Assembly: GCF_000720255.1 (NCBI RefSeq)
Contig: NZ_JOJE01000008.1
Span: 119,857-183,856, forward strand
DNA: 64,000 nucleotides
From: Streptomyces griseus subsp. griseus
GTDB taxonomy: Bacteria > Actinomycetota > Actinomycetes > Streptomycetales > Streptomycetaceae
Direction of reading: 5' to 3'
Position 1 is the stretch's first letter. Each line of letters starts with the position of its first letter. Below the pieces are notes generated by a model. That model did no database searches. It had not been told where the DNA came from and saw only the letters and a program-made list of their open reading frames with translations. The translations under genes and the position numbers were made by a program. Of this stretch, positions 47,891 through 57,817 are shown piece after piece.

Positions 47891-48504
47891 GATGCGGACC
47901 CAACCCCGGGCCGGTCACGGCCGGCCCGGTTGTCATGAATCGCCGAGAACCACCTGGCATGGAAGCCGCTGTACGAAATGCCCTCGGTAATCACCAGGGT
48001 ACTCCTCGCCGAGGCCCGGCGGACCGAGAGGGAGTGACGGGCTGAACGGAGCACGAGCAACACCTCTCACGTAACGCAGCCAAGGAGTGCTGGGCCAGGG
48101 CGCGCGCCATCAGCGTGAGACCGGTCCGGTTACGACGTGCCCCGCCGCCCGCAGCGCACTCCCGTGGGTAGCGGGCGGCCGCTTCGCGGAATGCGGAGAC
48201 GTCTCCAGAGCCCGCCCCCGGCGTGTACGGAGTACCGCGGATACCACCGAGGGCATTTCGCACACTGGCTTCCACGCCGGGTCGTTCTCGGCGAGAGATG
48301 AAGCCCGGGTCGCTGTACAGGCGGCCCGGAGACGGGTTCGCATGATGTCGGCGACCTTGCCCCAACCCCTGCCACACCACGAGCCAGTCGCAGCCCCGGC
48401 CGCGCGTCTCGCGCTGAAGACCGACGGCACGTCCCGCGGCCTCTTGGACAAGCCACGTAGCGCCGATTATTGATGAGGCCGTTGCCCTTGGCAGGATGGG
48501 CGCC
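47891..48504. other. gap without recognised gene
   Basis: About 610 bp between the DUF5994-like gene and the acetyltransferase. Open frames are overlapping, Arg-rich and without recognisable motifs. It probably holds two divergent promoters. Confidence 0.45.
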
Positions 48505-49037
48505 ATGACCGAGATCCGTACACCCGCCTCCTCCTGCGTCGCTGGCATGACGACGACCTCGCGCCGATGGCGGACATCAACTCGGACCCGCGGGTCATGC
48601 GCTGGGCCGACGACGGCTCGGTGCGCGATCTGGACCACACGGTAGAGGCCATCGAGCGGTGGGAGGAGGAGTGGGACGAGGAGGGCTTTGGACTCTTTGC
48701 CGTCGAGCTGCTGGCTTCGGGTGAGCTGGCCGGCTTCACGGGTCTGTCCGTGCCTGAGTTCCTGCCGGAGGTACTGCCTGCCGTGGCGATCAGCTGGCGG
48801 CTCGGCTCACAGTTCTGGGGTCAGGGATACGCATCCGAAGCCGCCCATGCCACGCTGGAGTTCGCGCTCCAGGACCGCGGCCTCGACCGCGTCATCAGTA
48901 TTCACCGGGTGGGTGACGACGCCTCGGAGAACGTCATCCGCAAACTCGGCATGGTGCCGGAGCGGGAGACAGCGCACCCGGTGTACGGCTCTCCGCTGCG
49001 CGTTCACACCATCGATCTCACCGAGTTCCAGGCGTGA
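48505..49037 (+). pseudogene. GNAT-family N-acetyltransferase with N-terminal frameshift
   Basis: From an ATG at 48567 a 156-residue GNAT domain is open (AISWRLGSQFWGQGYASEAAHA as the acetyl-CoA loop, then RDRGLDR-like and SENVIRKLGM). The natural start is ATG 48505 (MTEIRTP), but the next ~14 codons read RLLLRRWHDDDLAP only after adding one base near ACACCCGCC. So a 1-nt deletion separates the first beta-strand from the rest. The shorter frame may still be expressed but lacks the canonical N-terminus. Confidence 0.7.
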
Positions 49038-49153
49038 ACCGGCCGAGCCGTCGATCGCCACAAGACAACCGACCGCTGTCCATACGTCCCTGACCACATT
49101 GATCGCCACGGAGTGGACACCCAGGCGAGAGACGTTGCTTTCAGGGTGGAGGG

Positions 49154-49364
49154 CGACGGGCATGGATCCAGCGCATCTGCATGGCGCCCGGTTGGCGGCA
49201 GCGCGGGCTGGGCGGTGCCCTGATCACAGCCCTTGAGCAACAGCTGCCTCCGACGGCGTCCGGGCGGTGCACGCCGTCCCGCCCGAGGACGAGACGCCAC
49301 CGCTCTGCGCAACTGCGACTTCGGCGCCCGCTCCGGACTGGTCTGCTTCGAGAAACGCGGGCCG
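49154..49364 (+). pseudogene. second GNAT C-terminal fragment
   Basis: WIQRICMAPGWRQRGLGGAL (acetyl-CoA loop) continues, after a frameshift, into DATALRNCDFGARSGLVCFEK, a normal GNAT ending. Only the 3' half of the gene remains. It runs directly into the AAA ATPase frame. Confidence 0.6.
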
Positions 49365-50117
49365 GTGACCCCACAGTCCGTCGGCACGCTGTCCTCGCTC
49401 GGAACGCAGCTGCCGCCCGGCGGACTGTGGCAGAAGGTTGCGGGCACGCAGAACGAGAGGCGGCTCATCGAGAGCCCCCTGGTCCTGCCGCTAGCCCATC
49501 CCGAACTGGCCGCACAGCACAGGGTGGAACTGTCCCGGGCGGTGATGCTGTTCCGCCCGCCCGGGACCGGCAAGAGCACGTTGGCGCACGCGATCGCCAG
49601 CGGCCTGGGCTGGCCCTTCCTCGAACTGTTCCCCGCACGTCTGGCCGGCGAACGCGGCGGCGCGGACGCGACCGCTGTCGGCGTCGTCGACGAACTGCTC
49701 AAGGCGATCGTCCGGTTCCGAAGCCAGGACGGGCGGCTCCTCGTCTGCGCCACGAACAACGTGCCCACGCTCGACCCCGCCTTTCTGCGGCACGACCGCT
49801 TCGACTACGTGCTGCCGATCGGCCCTCCCGACCACACCGCCAGGACCGCGCTGTGGGAGAGCTGCCCAGCCCGAGCCGGCGCGCGGGCGGACAGCGCGGT
49901 ACTCGCGTCCGCCAACGAGGGGTTCACCCCCGCCGACATCGCCCGCGCTGCGCGAACCGTCTCCCAGGCCCAGTTCGAGCGCACCTTCGACACCGGAACC
50001 AGGACCGCCCCCACCACCGACGACTACCTGGACTCGATCCGCGACACCAGGGCCACGGTCAGCGCCGCCATGGCCCAGGAATTCGCCCAGCAGACGCAGA
50101 AGTTCGCCCGCATCTAG
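49233..50117 (+). CDS. AAA-family ATPase lacking Walker B
   Basis: Open frame of 294 codons. Its first ~44 codons are GNAT remnant; the AAA part may start at the GTG at 49365. Walker A is FRPPGTGKST. Sensor 1 region LLVCATNNV, DPAFLRHDRFDYVLP and the C-terminal lid (FTPADIARAAR) follow. Between FPARLAGERG and VDELLKAIVRF the segment that should contain Walker B (hhhhDE) is missing, about 35-40 residues, without frame change. ATP hydrolysis is therefore unlikely. It resembles Streptomyces AAA proteins of unknown role. Confidence 0.65.
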   Translation: MSNSCLRRRPGGARRPARGRDATALRNCDFGARSGLVCFEKRGPVTPQSVGTLSSLGTQLPPGGLWQKVAGTQNERRLIESPLVLPLAHPELAAQHRVELSRAVMLFRPPGTGKSTLAHAIASGLGWPFLELFPARLAGERGGADATAVGVVDELLKAIVRFRSQDGRLLVCATNNVPTLDPAFLRHDRFDYVLPIGPPDHTARTALWESCPARAGARADSAVLASANEGFTPADIARAARTVSQAQFERTFDTGTRTAPTTDDYLDSIRDTRATVSAAMAQEFAQQTQKFARI

Positions 50118-50155
50118 CGTCTTGGCCGGCGGGGAGTCGATCTGCGACGGAGGTG

Positions 50156-50641
50156 TCAGGCCGGCGTAGGTGGCGTGTCGCTGCCGGTATCGATGAGGAT
50201 CTGTTTGGCCTCGGTGACGTTGTCGGCTCGTACCGCCCTGGCCATCGCGTCGCGTGCAGCGTCGGGCGACATGTCCGGTGGGACCACCAACAGGGAGAAA
50301 TGGTCCCGGTCGCCTCGGGTGATGAGGACGGTGTCGTCACCGACCGGGAAGGAGTCGATGTGCACGACTCGGCCGTCAACCATCACCCGGGTCGGCAGTT
50401 CGTCCCAGGCACCGCCGTCCAGGCCGACCCGAGTGACAGGACCGAGATGCTCGCTCAACGCGGATATGAGCGAGGGGAGCTCGGCACCGATGTCCCGGGA
50501 CCGCGGCCACCATGCGCCGTCCAGGATTGCCTCGCGTGCGTGTGTCGTCTCCAGCCTCAGCAGGGCCGTCCCGGGTTTCACCGACCGGTGGACGGCGTCC
50601 GGCAGGAGCTTGGGGAGGTCGGGGGTGTCGGAGTCGGCCAT
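50156..50641 (-). CDS. DUF5994-like protein, paralog 2
   Basis: 161-residue member of the same family as its neighbours (DGAWWPRSRDIGAELP, GPVTRVGLDGGAWDELP, FSLLVVPPDMSP). It is more divergent than paralogs 1 and 3 and lacks their WGRITRVTVNP stretch. Converges with the defective AAA gene. Confidence 0.75.
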   Translation of the reverse strand: MADSDTPDLPKLLPDAVHRSVKPGTALLRLETTHAREAILDGAWWPRSRDIGAELPSLISALSEHLGPVTRVGLDGGAWDELPTRVMVDGRVVHIDSFPVGDDTVLITRGDRDHFSLLVVPPDMSPDAARDAMARAVRADNVTEAKQILIDTGSDTPPTPA

Positions 50642-50928
50642 GGTGTCCGTCCGTCCGCAGAGAGCTGTGCGACTGCAGGGCGTGCGACCGCCGCACGAAG
50701 TGATCCTGCCACCTCACCGTACTGCGCACGACGCTCAAGCGAGCGCTTCGCCGCAGGCGGTACCGGAGACAGGCAACGGCTCCGACGTATACCCGCCGGA
50801 GCCGCCCTTCCGGGTCATTGCACGTGAGCGTGCGCCGACCCGCTTTCCACATTACGCCAAAGGGATTACTCCGGCATAAGCACTTCCTTGCCAAGGTTCA
50901 CTGCGGTCCGAGAAGCCGACGCGGCGGC

Positions 50929-51456
50929 TCAGCTTCGCCCTTCCTCTTCTGTCTCCATCTGCCGGATCCCCTGGTGTGTCAGCGTGATCATCGCGGGCGT
51001 GTTGCCCCTCGCCCAGTCCACGACGACCCAGCCTTCGCCCGCCAGGTACGTACAGGCAGCCGCCATGTCCTGCTCAGGGATACCGAGATCGTTGCGGAGC
51101 TTCGCCCCATCGACGCCCAGGAGGCGATTGCCTTCGGCGGCTTGGTACAGAGCCTGCATGATCCTCTCGCGGTACGTCTTCCGGTCTCGCAATATCGCCA
51201 TGACGCGCCTTCCTCTACTGCCCACCGTCGGGCCGGAGTCGATGTCATCCGCGGCCGCCGGGGCGGTGGGGCGCGTCGGAACGCTCGCGTCCGCCGACGA
51301 CCGACGGTGCCTCTGGGGCCGACGCCCGATCCCCGGCAGAACATCGCTGTAGTGGAAGGCAGCGATCCGTTCGTCGTGCTGACCGTTGAGCTGGTGGATC
51401 AGAGCGACTCCGACGGCGATCAGGACGAGCAGCACGGCCACGGCGATGACGAGCAC
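50929..51456 (-). CDS. membrane-anchored winged-helix-like protein
   Basis: 175-residue protein. An N-terminal membrane helix (LVIAVAVLLVLIAVGVALI) is followed by a polar linker and a C-terminal winged-helix-like domain (~100-170; RERIMQALYQAAEG, GAKLRNDLGIPEQDMAAACTYL, GWVVVDWARG). GGAGGTGA lies 7 nt before the GTG. Its start overlaps the end of DUF5994 paralog 3 by 37 bp, so the two are translationally coupled. Membrane-tethered regulator is a possible role; no family is recognised. Confidence 0.7.
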   Translation of the reverse strand: MLVIAVAVLLVLIAVGVALIHQLNGQHDERIAAFHYSDVLPGIGRRPQRHRRSSADASVPTRPTAPAAADDIDSGPTVGSRGRRVMAILRDRKTYRERIMQALYQAAEGNRLLGVDGAKLRNDLGIPEQDMAAACTYLAGEGWVVVDWARGNTPAMITLTHQGIRQMETEEEGRS

Positions 51457-51992
51457 GGGATCTCACCTCCGCCGGGCGAAGGTCCTGTCGAGCCGACGGG
51501 CCGGGGCAGGGACGACGGTCGGCCCGCTCCGCCGTCGGTCTCCCAGGCTTCTTCCCTGCTTCGGGCATCGATCCTTTCGGCTGCTTGCTCCCGCGCCGGG
51601 ACATCGATGCCGTCGCCGGCCATCAGCTGCGCGGCGGCATCCGCACCGGTTTCCGGCGGAATCACCAGCACGTCGCGGCGTCCGTCAGCGGAGAAGAGAG
51701 TGAGTCTGTGCGGATCCTGCTCCTCGTTGGACCAGTCCACCTGCACGGTGCGCCCGGCGTCGGACACCCAGTGCGGCAGGACGGGCCAGCAGGCCGGGTG
51801 CACGGTGACACCCGTGATACGACCCCAGAGATCGCCCAATGCGGTTGTCAAGGACGGCAGCTCACGGGTGAGGGCACGGGAGCGGGGCCACCACGTGCCG
51901 TCCAGCCCGCCCGGCGCGGGTGTCAGGGACAGCCGGGCCGCCGGCGGCGACGTGCGTCTGCTCGATGTCGTACGGTCAATGGTCACGGCCAT
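51420..51992 (-). CDS. DUF5994-like protein, paralog 3
   Basis: 190-residue paralog (DGTWWPRSRALTRELP, WGRITGVTVHPACW, DWSNEEQDPHRLTL, DVLVIPPETG), closest to paralog 1. The C-terminal 25 residues overlap the next gene and are low complexity. Cotranslated with the membrane/winged-helix protein. Confidence 0.75.
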   Translation of the reverse strand: MAVTIDRTTSSRRTSPPAARLSLTPAPGGLDGTWWPRSRALTRELPSLTTALGDLWGRITGVTVHPACWPVLPHWVSDAGRTVQVDWSNEEQDPHRLTLFSADGRRDVLVIPPETGADAAAQLMAGDGIDVPAREQAAERIDARSREEAWETDGGAGRPSSLPRPVGSTGPSPGGGEIPCSSSPWPCCSS

Positions 51993-52181
51993 GGCGCGGA
52001 CCTGTCCCCGGGCTCGTGGGTGCGGCCCGGCGCTGTGGATCACCGGGAACGGCACCCGCAGCGGCGCCGGTGCGCGAAGAACTCCCGGTGTCTTCACACT
52101 ACTCCGCTCACCGGCCCGAAAAGCCCGGGATGGCCAGGTCGTTTCCTGCCTTCGGGACCTGGTCGCCGGTGCCGATGCCGG

Positions 52182-53159
52182 TCAGAGCCAGTCCTTGCGC
52201 TTGAACGTCAGATACAGCAGTGCGGACAGGAGCACGATGACGGCGGCGGAGGTGATGAATCCCGACTCGCGGCCGAACCCGGGATAGGGGAGGTTCTGGC
52301 CGTAGTAGCCGGTGATCGCGGTGGGTACGGCGATCACCGCGGCCCAGCTCGTCACCTTCTTCATGATCAGGTTCATGCTGTTGGCCTGGACCGAGAGGTT
52401 CGTCTCCATGACCGAGGCCACCAGGTCCCGCAGTGATTCCGTCCACTCGGTGGCACGCAGCACGTGGTCGTAGACGTCCTGGTAGTACGGGACGAGAGGG
52501 TCGGTGATCAGGTGCAGGCCGGGGCGCATGAGCCCGTTGACCACCTCGCGCATCGGGAGCACGACGCGGCGCAGCTGGACGAGCGACTTACGCAGTGCGA
52601 AAACCCGGCGCTGCACGGCTTCGATCTCACGGCGCCCGGCCGCGAAGAGCAAACCCTCCAGCTCCTCGATGCTGTCGTCCAGTTGCTGGACCGCGGCGAA
52701 GTGCCCGTCCACGAGGTGGTCGAGCAGGCCGTGCAGCAGGAATCCGACGCCGTGGCCGGCCAGATCCGGGCTCTCGTCCCAGCGGGCGACGACGCCCTCG
52801 ATGTCGAGACCGTCGTCCTTGCGGACGGTGATCATAGCCTGGCCGGTGAGGAAGACGGCGATCTCGCTGTACGTCAGCTGCGCACCGTCCGGGCTGACGG
52901 TCACGGCATAGGCGCTGAGGAACTCGTGGGTGCGATAGCGGTCGAGTTTCGGCCGCTGTCCACGCTGGGCGGCATCCTCCAGAGCCAGTTCGTGGATGCC
53001 GAACTCCTGACCGAGCATGGTGAGTTCAGCGGCTCCGGGCCGGTGCAGGTCCAGCCACAGGACCGACGCCGGATCAGCGAGATGCGCAGGGACGTCACCG
53101 ACGGGAAAGTCCTCCAGGACCAGAGTGCCGTCGTGATACAGCCGGGTACGCGTCACCAT
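52182..53159 (-). CDS. corA: CorA-family magnesium/cobalt transporter
   Basis: 325-residue divalent-cation channel. A cytoplasmic alpha/beta domain and long stalk helix are followed by two C-terminal membrane helices (~265-285 and ~297-316) and a basic end (KRKDWL). The signature loop reads GYYGQN instead of GMN, a variant seen in several actinobacterial CorA relatives, so ion selectivity may differ. The start ATG overlaps no neighbour. Monocistronic. Confidence 0.88.
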   Translation of the reverse strand: MVTRTRLYHDGTLVLEDFPVGDVPAHLADPASVLWLDLHRPGAAELTMLGQEFGIHELALEDAAQRGQRPKLDRYRTHEFLSAYAVTVSPDGAQLTYSEIAVFLTGQAMITVRKDDGLDIEGVVARWDESPDLAGHGVGFLLHGLLDHLVDGHFAAVQQLDDSIEELEGLLFAAGRREIEAVQRRVFALRKSLVQLRRVVLPMREVVNGLMRPGLHLITDPLVPYYQDVYDHVLRATEWTESLRDLVASVMETNLSVQANSMNLIMKKVTSWAAVIAVPTAITGYYGQNLPYPGFGRESGFITSAAVIVLLSALLYLTFKRKDWL

Positions 53160-53411
53160 GGCCCGAGGCTAGTGTCTTACACCCAAATCATGCCGCTTCG
53201 CCCCGATTGCCAGCGCGGCAGGTTCATCGGCAGCGGCCACCCTCCGGGGGAAGACCTAAGGTCAAACCCCGCGGCATCCGGAGACTGTGACCGACAAGCA
53301 CCGGGGTGCCGGTCCGAAGGCAGGGATGTGGGTACCCGGCTGCCGCCTCGCATCCGGTGTACACCGCCCGACCGGACGCGGCCCGTCAGCCGGGAAGGAC
53401 GCGCCGACAGC

Positions 53412-54448
53412 ATGACCACGCATACCCCACCCCGTCGCCCGCCTCCCCCCGCAGGCGGCAGTGATTTCGCCCGCCTGTCGAAGAAGATCGCCGAGGCCGG
53501 CCTGATGAACCGGCGCCCCGGCTACTACACCGTCCGGTCCATCGCCGTGACCGTCGCCTACGCCGGGGGCTGGAGCGCGTTCGTCGTCATCGGCGCCGGC
53601 TGATGGACCCTGGCACTCGCCGCGTTCCTCGCCGTGATGTTCGGCCAGGTGGCTCTGCTCGCCCACGACCCCGCGCACCGCCAGGTCTTCCGCCGACGCC
53701 GGCCCAGCGAGACGGCCGGCCGCATCGCCGGGGCCGCGATCGGGATGGGCTACGGATGGTGGCAGGACAAACACACCCGCCACCACGCCAACCCCAACCA
53801 CGAGGACCTCGACCCCGACATCGCCCCCGACCTGCTGGTGTGGTCCCAGGACCAGGCCCGCGCCGCCACCGGACTGCCGAGGATCATCGGCCGTCGGCAG
53901 GCGTTCCTCTTCTTCCCCTGCTCCTGCTCGAAGGGGTCAACCTTCATGTCTCGAGCGCGCGAGCACTGGGCAACCGCGCCCTGGACGGCACGCTGCTCTA
54001 CGGGCACACCGCCTCCTACCTGACCGCAGTGTTCCTCGTCCTCCCGCCCGGCATGACGATCGCGTTCCTGGCCGTCCACCAGTGCCTGTTCGGCCTCTAC
54101 CTCGGTTGTCTGTTCGCGCCCAACCACAAGGGCATGCCGATCCTGACCGGCGACGACCGCCCCGACTTCCTGCGCCGCCAAGTGCTCACCGCACGCAACG
54201 TACGCGGCAGCTGGTTCACCGACCTCGCGCTGGGCGGCCTGAACCAACAGATCGAACACCACCTGTTCCCCAGCATGCCCAGCCCCCACCTACGCAGGGC
54301 CCAGCCCATCGTCCGCCGCTACTGCCAGGACCTGGGAGTCGACTATCTGGAAACCGGACTGATCACCTCCTACCGGCAAGCACTCGCAAGTCTCCACCGA
54401 GCAGGAGCGCCACTGCGGCGAGCCCGTATCAGCAGCGCCCGAGCATGA
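53412..54448 (+). pseudogene. membrane fatty-acid desaturase with one stop and one frameshift
   Basis: Acyl-lipid desaturase of the DesA3/delta-6 type. The three His boxes remain: HDPAH, HTRHH and QQIEHH. The frame opens MTTHTPPRR and reaches a TGA at 53601-53603 where the sequence continues WTLALAAFLAV in the same frame. A second lesion near 53920 (FLFFP then LLLEGVNLH in another frame) needs one extra base. Both lesions make it non-functional as written. It would have desaturated membrane lipids. Confidence 0.85.
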
Positions 54449-54695
54449 CGCACGGTCGGCGGGTGTGCCGCCCGCGCCGTCCGGGCCGCCGTAGCCGACG
54501 CAGCCACCACCGACACATCCGGCCCGGCCACTACCGCCGTCCTCATCACAGAAACCGCAGCCTAGCCAGGCGTCAACGGCAGCTCGACGCGTTGGGCCTC
54601 GTCCGGTCCCGTCTCTCCGGCCTCACCCTCGGGCGCAGGTCACGCCACAGCACCGCCTGACCGGACGCACAGACACCCCCTCGGCCTTGCCATTT

Positions 54696-54857
54696 CTACT
54701 GTCGGCGCCCCAGCACTCTCCGGATCAGCAGGACGGCCGCCACGGCGATCAGGGCCATCCCCATGAGGATCACGAGGACCCCGACGACGACCAGGACCGT
54801 CCCAAGCAGGATCAGAAGCGCCCCGATGACGAGAAGAAACATCGCGAGAACGGTCAC
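54696..54857 (-). CDS. small two-helix membrane protein
   Basis: 53-residue, almost entirely hydrophobic protein (VLAMFLLVIGALLILLG, VLVILMGMALIAVAAVLLI) ending RRVLGRRQ. AGGAGG lies 5 nt before the GTG. Unknown function; similar small proteins are frequent in Streptomyces stress loci. Confidence 0.55.
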   Translation of the reverse strand: MTVLAMFLLVIGALLILLGTVLVVVGVLVILMGMALIAVAAVLLIRRVLGRRQ

Positions 54858-55070
54858 GGTCGCCTCCTGTCCCCCCTCCGACTCTGGCCCTTTCCGTCCC
54901 TCCATCGCAAACACATCCGGACAAATACACTAATATCCTCCCCTCGGCAGTGCCCGCCTGCTGGGGTCCGGCCCAGCCACGGGCGGCCTCGGTTCTGCCG
55001 TGGAAGCGCGCAGATCGCTGCCCAAGCCTGTCCTGTCACGGCGTAAGACCTGCCTGGCAGGGAACCCGCA

Positions 55071-55385
55071 TTGCTGGCCCAGGACGGACAGGCGCAGTAC
55101 CTCGAAGCCGGGCAAGGGCTCCTCCTCGGCGCCGGTTCGGGCACCGTCGGCAGCCGGCCGAACGCCGCGCAGTCGCTGCCGCCGGGTTCCACCCTGCTGC
55201 TCTACACCGACGGCCTGATCGAAATCCCCGGCAGCGACCTCGACACCGGCCTCACCCGACTGCGCCACCACGCCCTCGCTCTCGCCCACGAACCGCTCGA
55301 CACCCTGTGCGATCAGCTACTCGACCGCATCCCGCCCGGCAACACCGACGACGTGGCGCTGCTCGCCCTGCGGATGCCGTCCTGA
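55071..55385 (+). pseudogene. SpoIIE/PP2C phosphatase 3' remnant
   Basis: About 100 codons matching the end of a SpoIIE domain: LPPGSTLLLYTDGLIE, then LDTLCDQLLDRIP and NTDDVALLALRMP. The catalytic N-terminal part and sensor domain are missing. Confidence 0.75.
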
Positions 55386-56189
55386 ACCATGACGTGTGGA
55401 ACTGCAGGCGTGGACCTTGAAGGGATCTGGTGTGACGTGGACGCGACCGCTTCCAGTACGTCGGCCGCACGACCACGCACGCACCGAGTTCACCGACGCT
55501 CGGCCGGTCGCGTGGACGCGGTTCGCGACCCGCCCGGCCTCGGAGAGACATGCCGTGCCGTAGACACTCCTCAAATGCGGTTGGATTTGCAAGAGCGAAG
55601 GGTGTCTCCCGGTTGGGCGCGGAGAACCCCTGGGTGACAGGCTGTGCCTCGGCCGCCAGAGCGGCGGCGTCGCCCCCTCCTTGCTTCGGATGCTCAGGAG
55701 GGGAGAAGCCGGGCGCAACGGTGCCCTCGACGGACGTTGCAGGCCTATTTGAGAAGCCCCGTCGGACCGCACCGGCGAGGCTTCTCGTCGAACACCGCTA
55801 TCACGCCTCACGAACGACATCACGCGAAGCGAAGGGGTGTTCAGCATCGACGGCGGCCACCACGGGACTCACCCACGGGCATCCGGCATACCGCTTGGCC
55901 TGCCCGCGCAGGGCCACAGCGCATCAACCCTCCAGCCGACAGAGCCCGCCCAGTTGCCTGGCGGGCCACGTCGTCCGTCATGGCTGCGATCGCAAATTCA
56001 GCGCCCCCGAGAACGGCGCTGGAAGGCAAACTGTATGACGAGCCGAACGCGTCACGCGTGCACGTACAGTCAACTTCACGGTGAAGCCTCACCGGAGCGT
56101 GCCGGTGAAGCTTCGTCTCACGGCTCTGGGCAGAGGGCCGCCAAGGATGCCCCTGGCGGGGCCTCGGTCTATCACCGGCCCTGTCACAG
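55386..56189. other. gap without recognised gene
   Basis: About 800 bp of apparently decayed DNA between the SpoIIE remnant and the third IS110. A small palindrome CTTCAC-g-GTGAAG lies near 56078. No gene supported. Confidence 0.4.
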
Positions 56190-57478
56190 ACGCCCCTATA
56201 ACGCGGGGGTACGGGAAACCGCTCTGACCAGGTTGAAGACCTCGCGGGCGGCATACCGCTTGAGGCATCGGGTGATCTCACGGCGGGTCTTGCCCTCCTG
56301 GGTGCGGCGTTCGTAGTACGCCTGGGTGCGTGGGTCGTGACGTAGCCGGGTGAAGACGATGCGGTGCAGGGCCGCGTTCGCCTGGCGGTCGCCGCCGTAG
56401 TTGAGCCGGCGCGTACTCCGCCGGCCAGAGGAATACTCGATGGGGCTGACTCCGCAAAGGGCCGCAAAGGACGCCTCGGTGTTCAGCCGCTCGGGGTTGT
56501 CTCCCATGGTGATCAGGAGAGTGACGGCGCTGTCCGGGCCGATGCCCACCGGTTCGAGCAGCTGTGGGGCGTGGTGTTCGACGAGCCGGGTCAGGCGTTG
56601 GTTGAGCTCATTGATCTGCGCGGTGAGCTGTTCGATGCGCTCGGCGAGCATACGCAACATCATGTGGGTGGCCTGCGTCACCGCGTCCTCGCCTCCCCCA
56701 CCGTCGGGTGGGCCGAGCCGCGCGCAGGTGCGGAACAGCTCGGCGTTGCCGAGGCTCGACATTCGTTCCCGCAGGGCGGGGTCGGCGATGACCAGGACGG
56801 CCTTGAGCTGGTTGATCGCCTGGGTGCGGGCCCTGACCGCGGAGTCCTTGGCGAGCTTGTAGATCCGGGCGCTGTGCACCGGGCCGTCGCCGGACTTGGC
56901 CCGGGCCTGGGCGCGACCGCTGAGCACAGCTCGTGCTGCGGCCCACGCGTCGAGCGGGTCCGACTTCCCCAGCAGACGGCGGGCCGTGCGGTCCGGCCGG
57001 TTCACTTCGAACACCTCGACGTGCTGAGCCAGCAGGTACCGGGAGAGGCCCGCTCCGAAGGTGCCCGTGCCCTCCACGCCGGCCCGGCGCACCGTCCCCG
57101 GCTTGCGGGCCCAGACGAGCAACTATCGGTAGCCGGCCGCCGTGGCCGGAAAGGACTCCGTTCCCAGGATCTTCCCGAGCGAGGAGATCACGGCGGCGAC
57201 GTGTACCTCGCCGTGCGTGTCCACGCCCAGGACGACCTCGCGCCGAACCGGCGGATCCGTGCTTGAGGAGGTGCTGCTCTGTCGGGTCGTCATGGTGGTT
57301 CGCCTCCCGCGTGGTGACGTGCTGGGTGGATGGCACCGGCCTGCTGGGGCGGTCTGAACTGTGATGGCGCCTGATCGTCGGCAAGGCCCCTATGGGGACA
57401 CGCCCTGTGGCTCGGTGGCAGGCAGCATCCCGCGACGACAGTCGACAGGTCCGTGACTGGACACTTCGGTCATAGATC
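56190..57478 (-). mobile_element. IS110-family insertion sequence, copy 3 (diverged)
   Basis: Same organisation as copies 1 and 2: TAG stop within CCCCTA at one end, cacttcggtca at the other, and a non-coding 5' segment with a related but divergent sequence. It is followed by tcatgagtcag in the flank, as in copies 2 and the orphan end. Confidence 0.7.
56196..57293 (-). pseudogene. IS110-family transposase with one in-frame TAG
   Basis: 365 sense codons plus one internal TAG at 57125-57123, where copies 1 and 2 have Asp (AAGYRDLL). Upstream of it are MTTRQSSTS and GVDTHGEVHVAAV; downstream GVEGTGTFG, KSDPLDAWAAARA and GVSPIEYSSGRR are intact. A single nonsense change thus separates the first RuvC motif from the rest. 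It is diverged from copies 1 and 2, so it was acquired separately. Confidence 0.85.
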
Positions 57479-57817
57479 TCATGAGTCAGACCTCCGCCCG
57501 GGACGGCACTGCACAACCGTTCCATCAATCCCGCGCACCTGCATGATCCGACCACAGCCGGGGGACTTCGCCCGAACCGGTGCTCAACCTGACCGAAGAA
57601 GGCTGACAACGGGTTGACTCCCCACCCACTTTGACCGACAACGACAGAACGCCTCGTGACCCGCACTACCAGGCGCCTTGCGTCGCCATTACACGAACGG
57701 CTTCGACCCCTCTTTCTCGTACACGGCTACCCATAGGCCATATAGCGGGACACCACAAGAACACGGACGTCAGCTCGACAAGAGCCGTCACCCAGCTAGC
57801 AGTAGCGCCCTGACGGT
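57479..57817. other. gap without recognised gene
   Basis: About 340 bp of lower-GC-looking, apparently non-coding DNA between IS110 copy 3 and the P-loop fragment. Confidence 0.4.

Noticed and set aside
57123..57125. Programmed TAG read-through in the IS110 transposase
   Set aside because: The related intact copies have Asp at this position and no read-through context is visible; a nonsense mutation is simpler.
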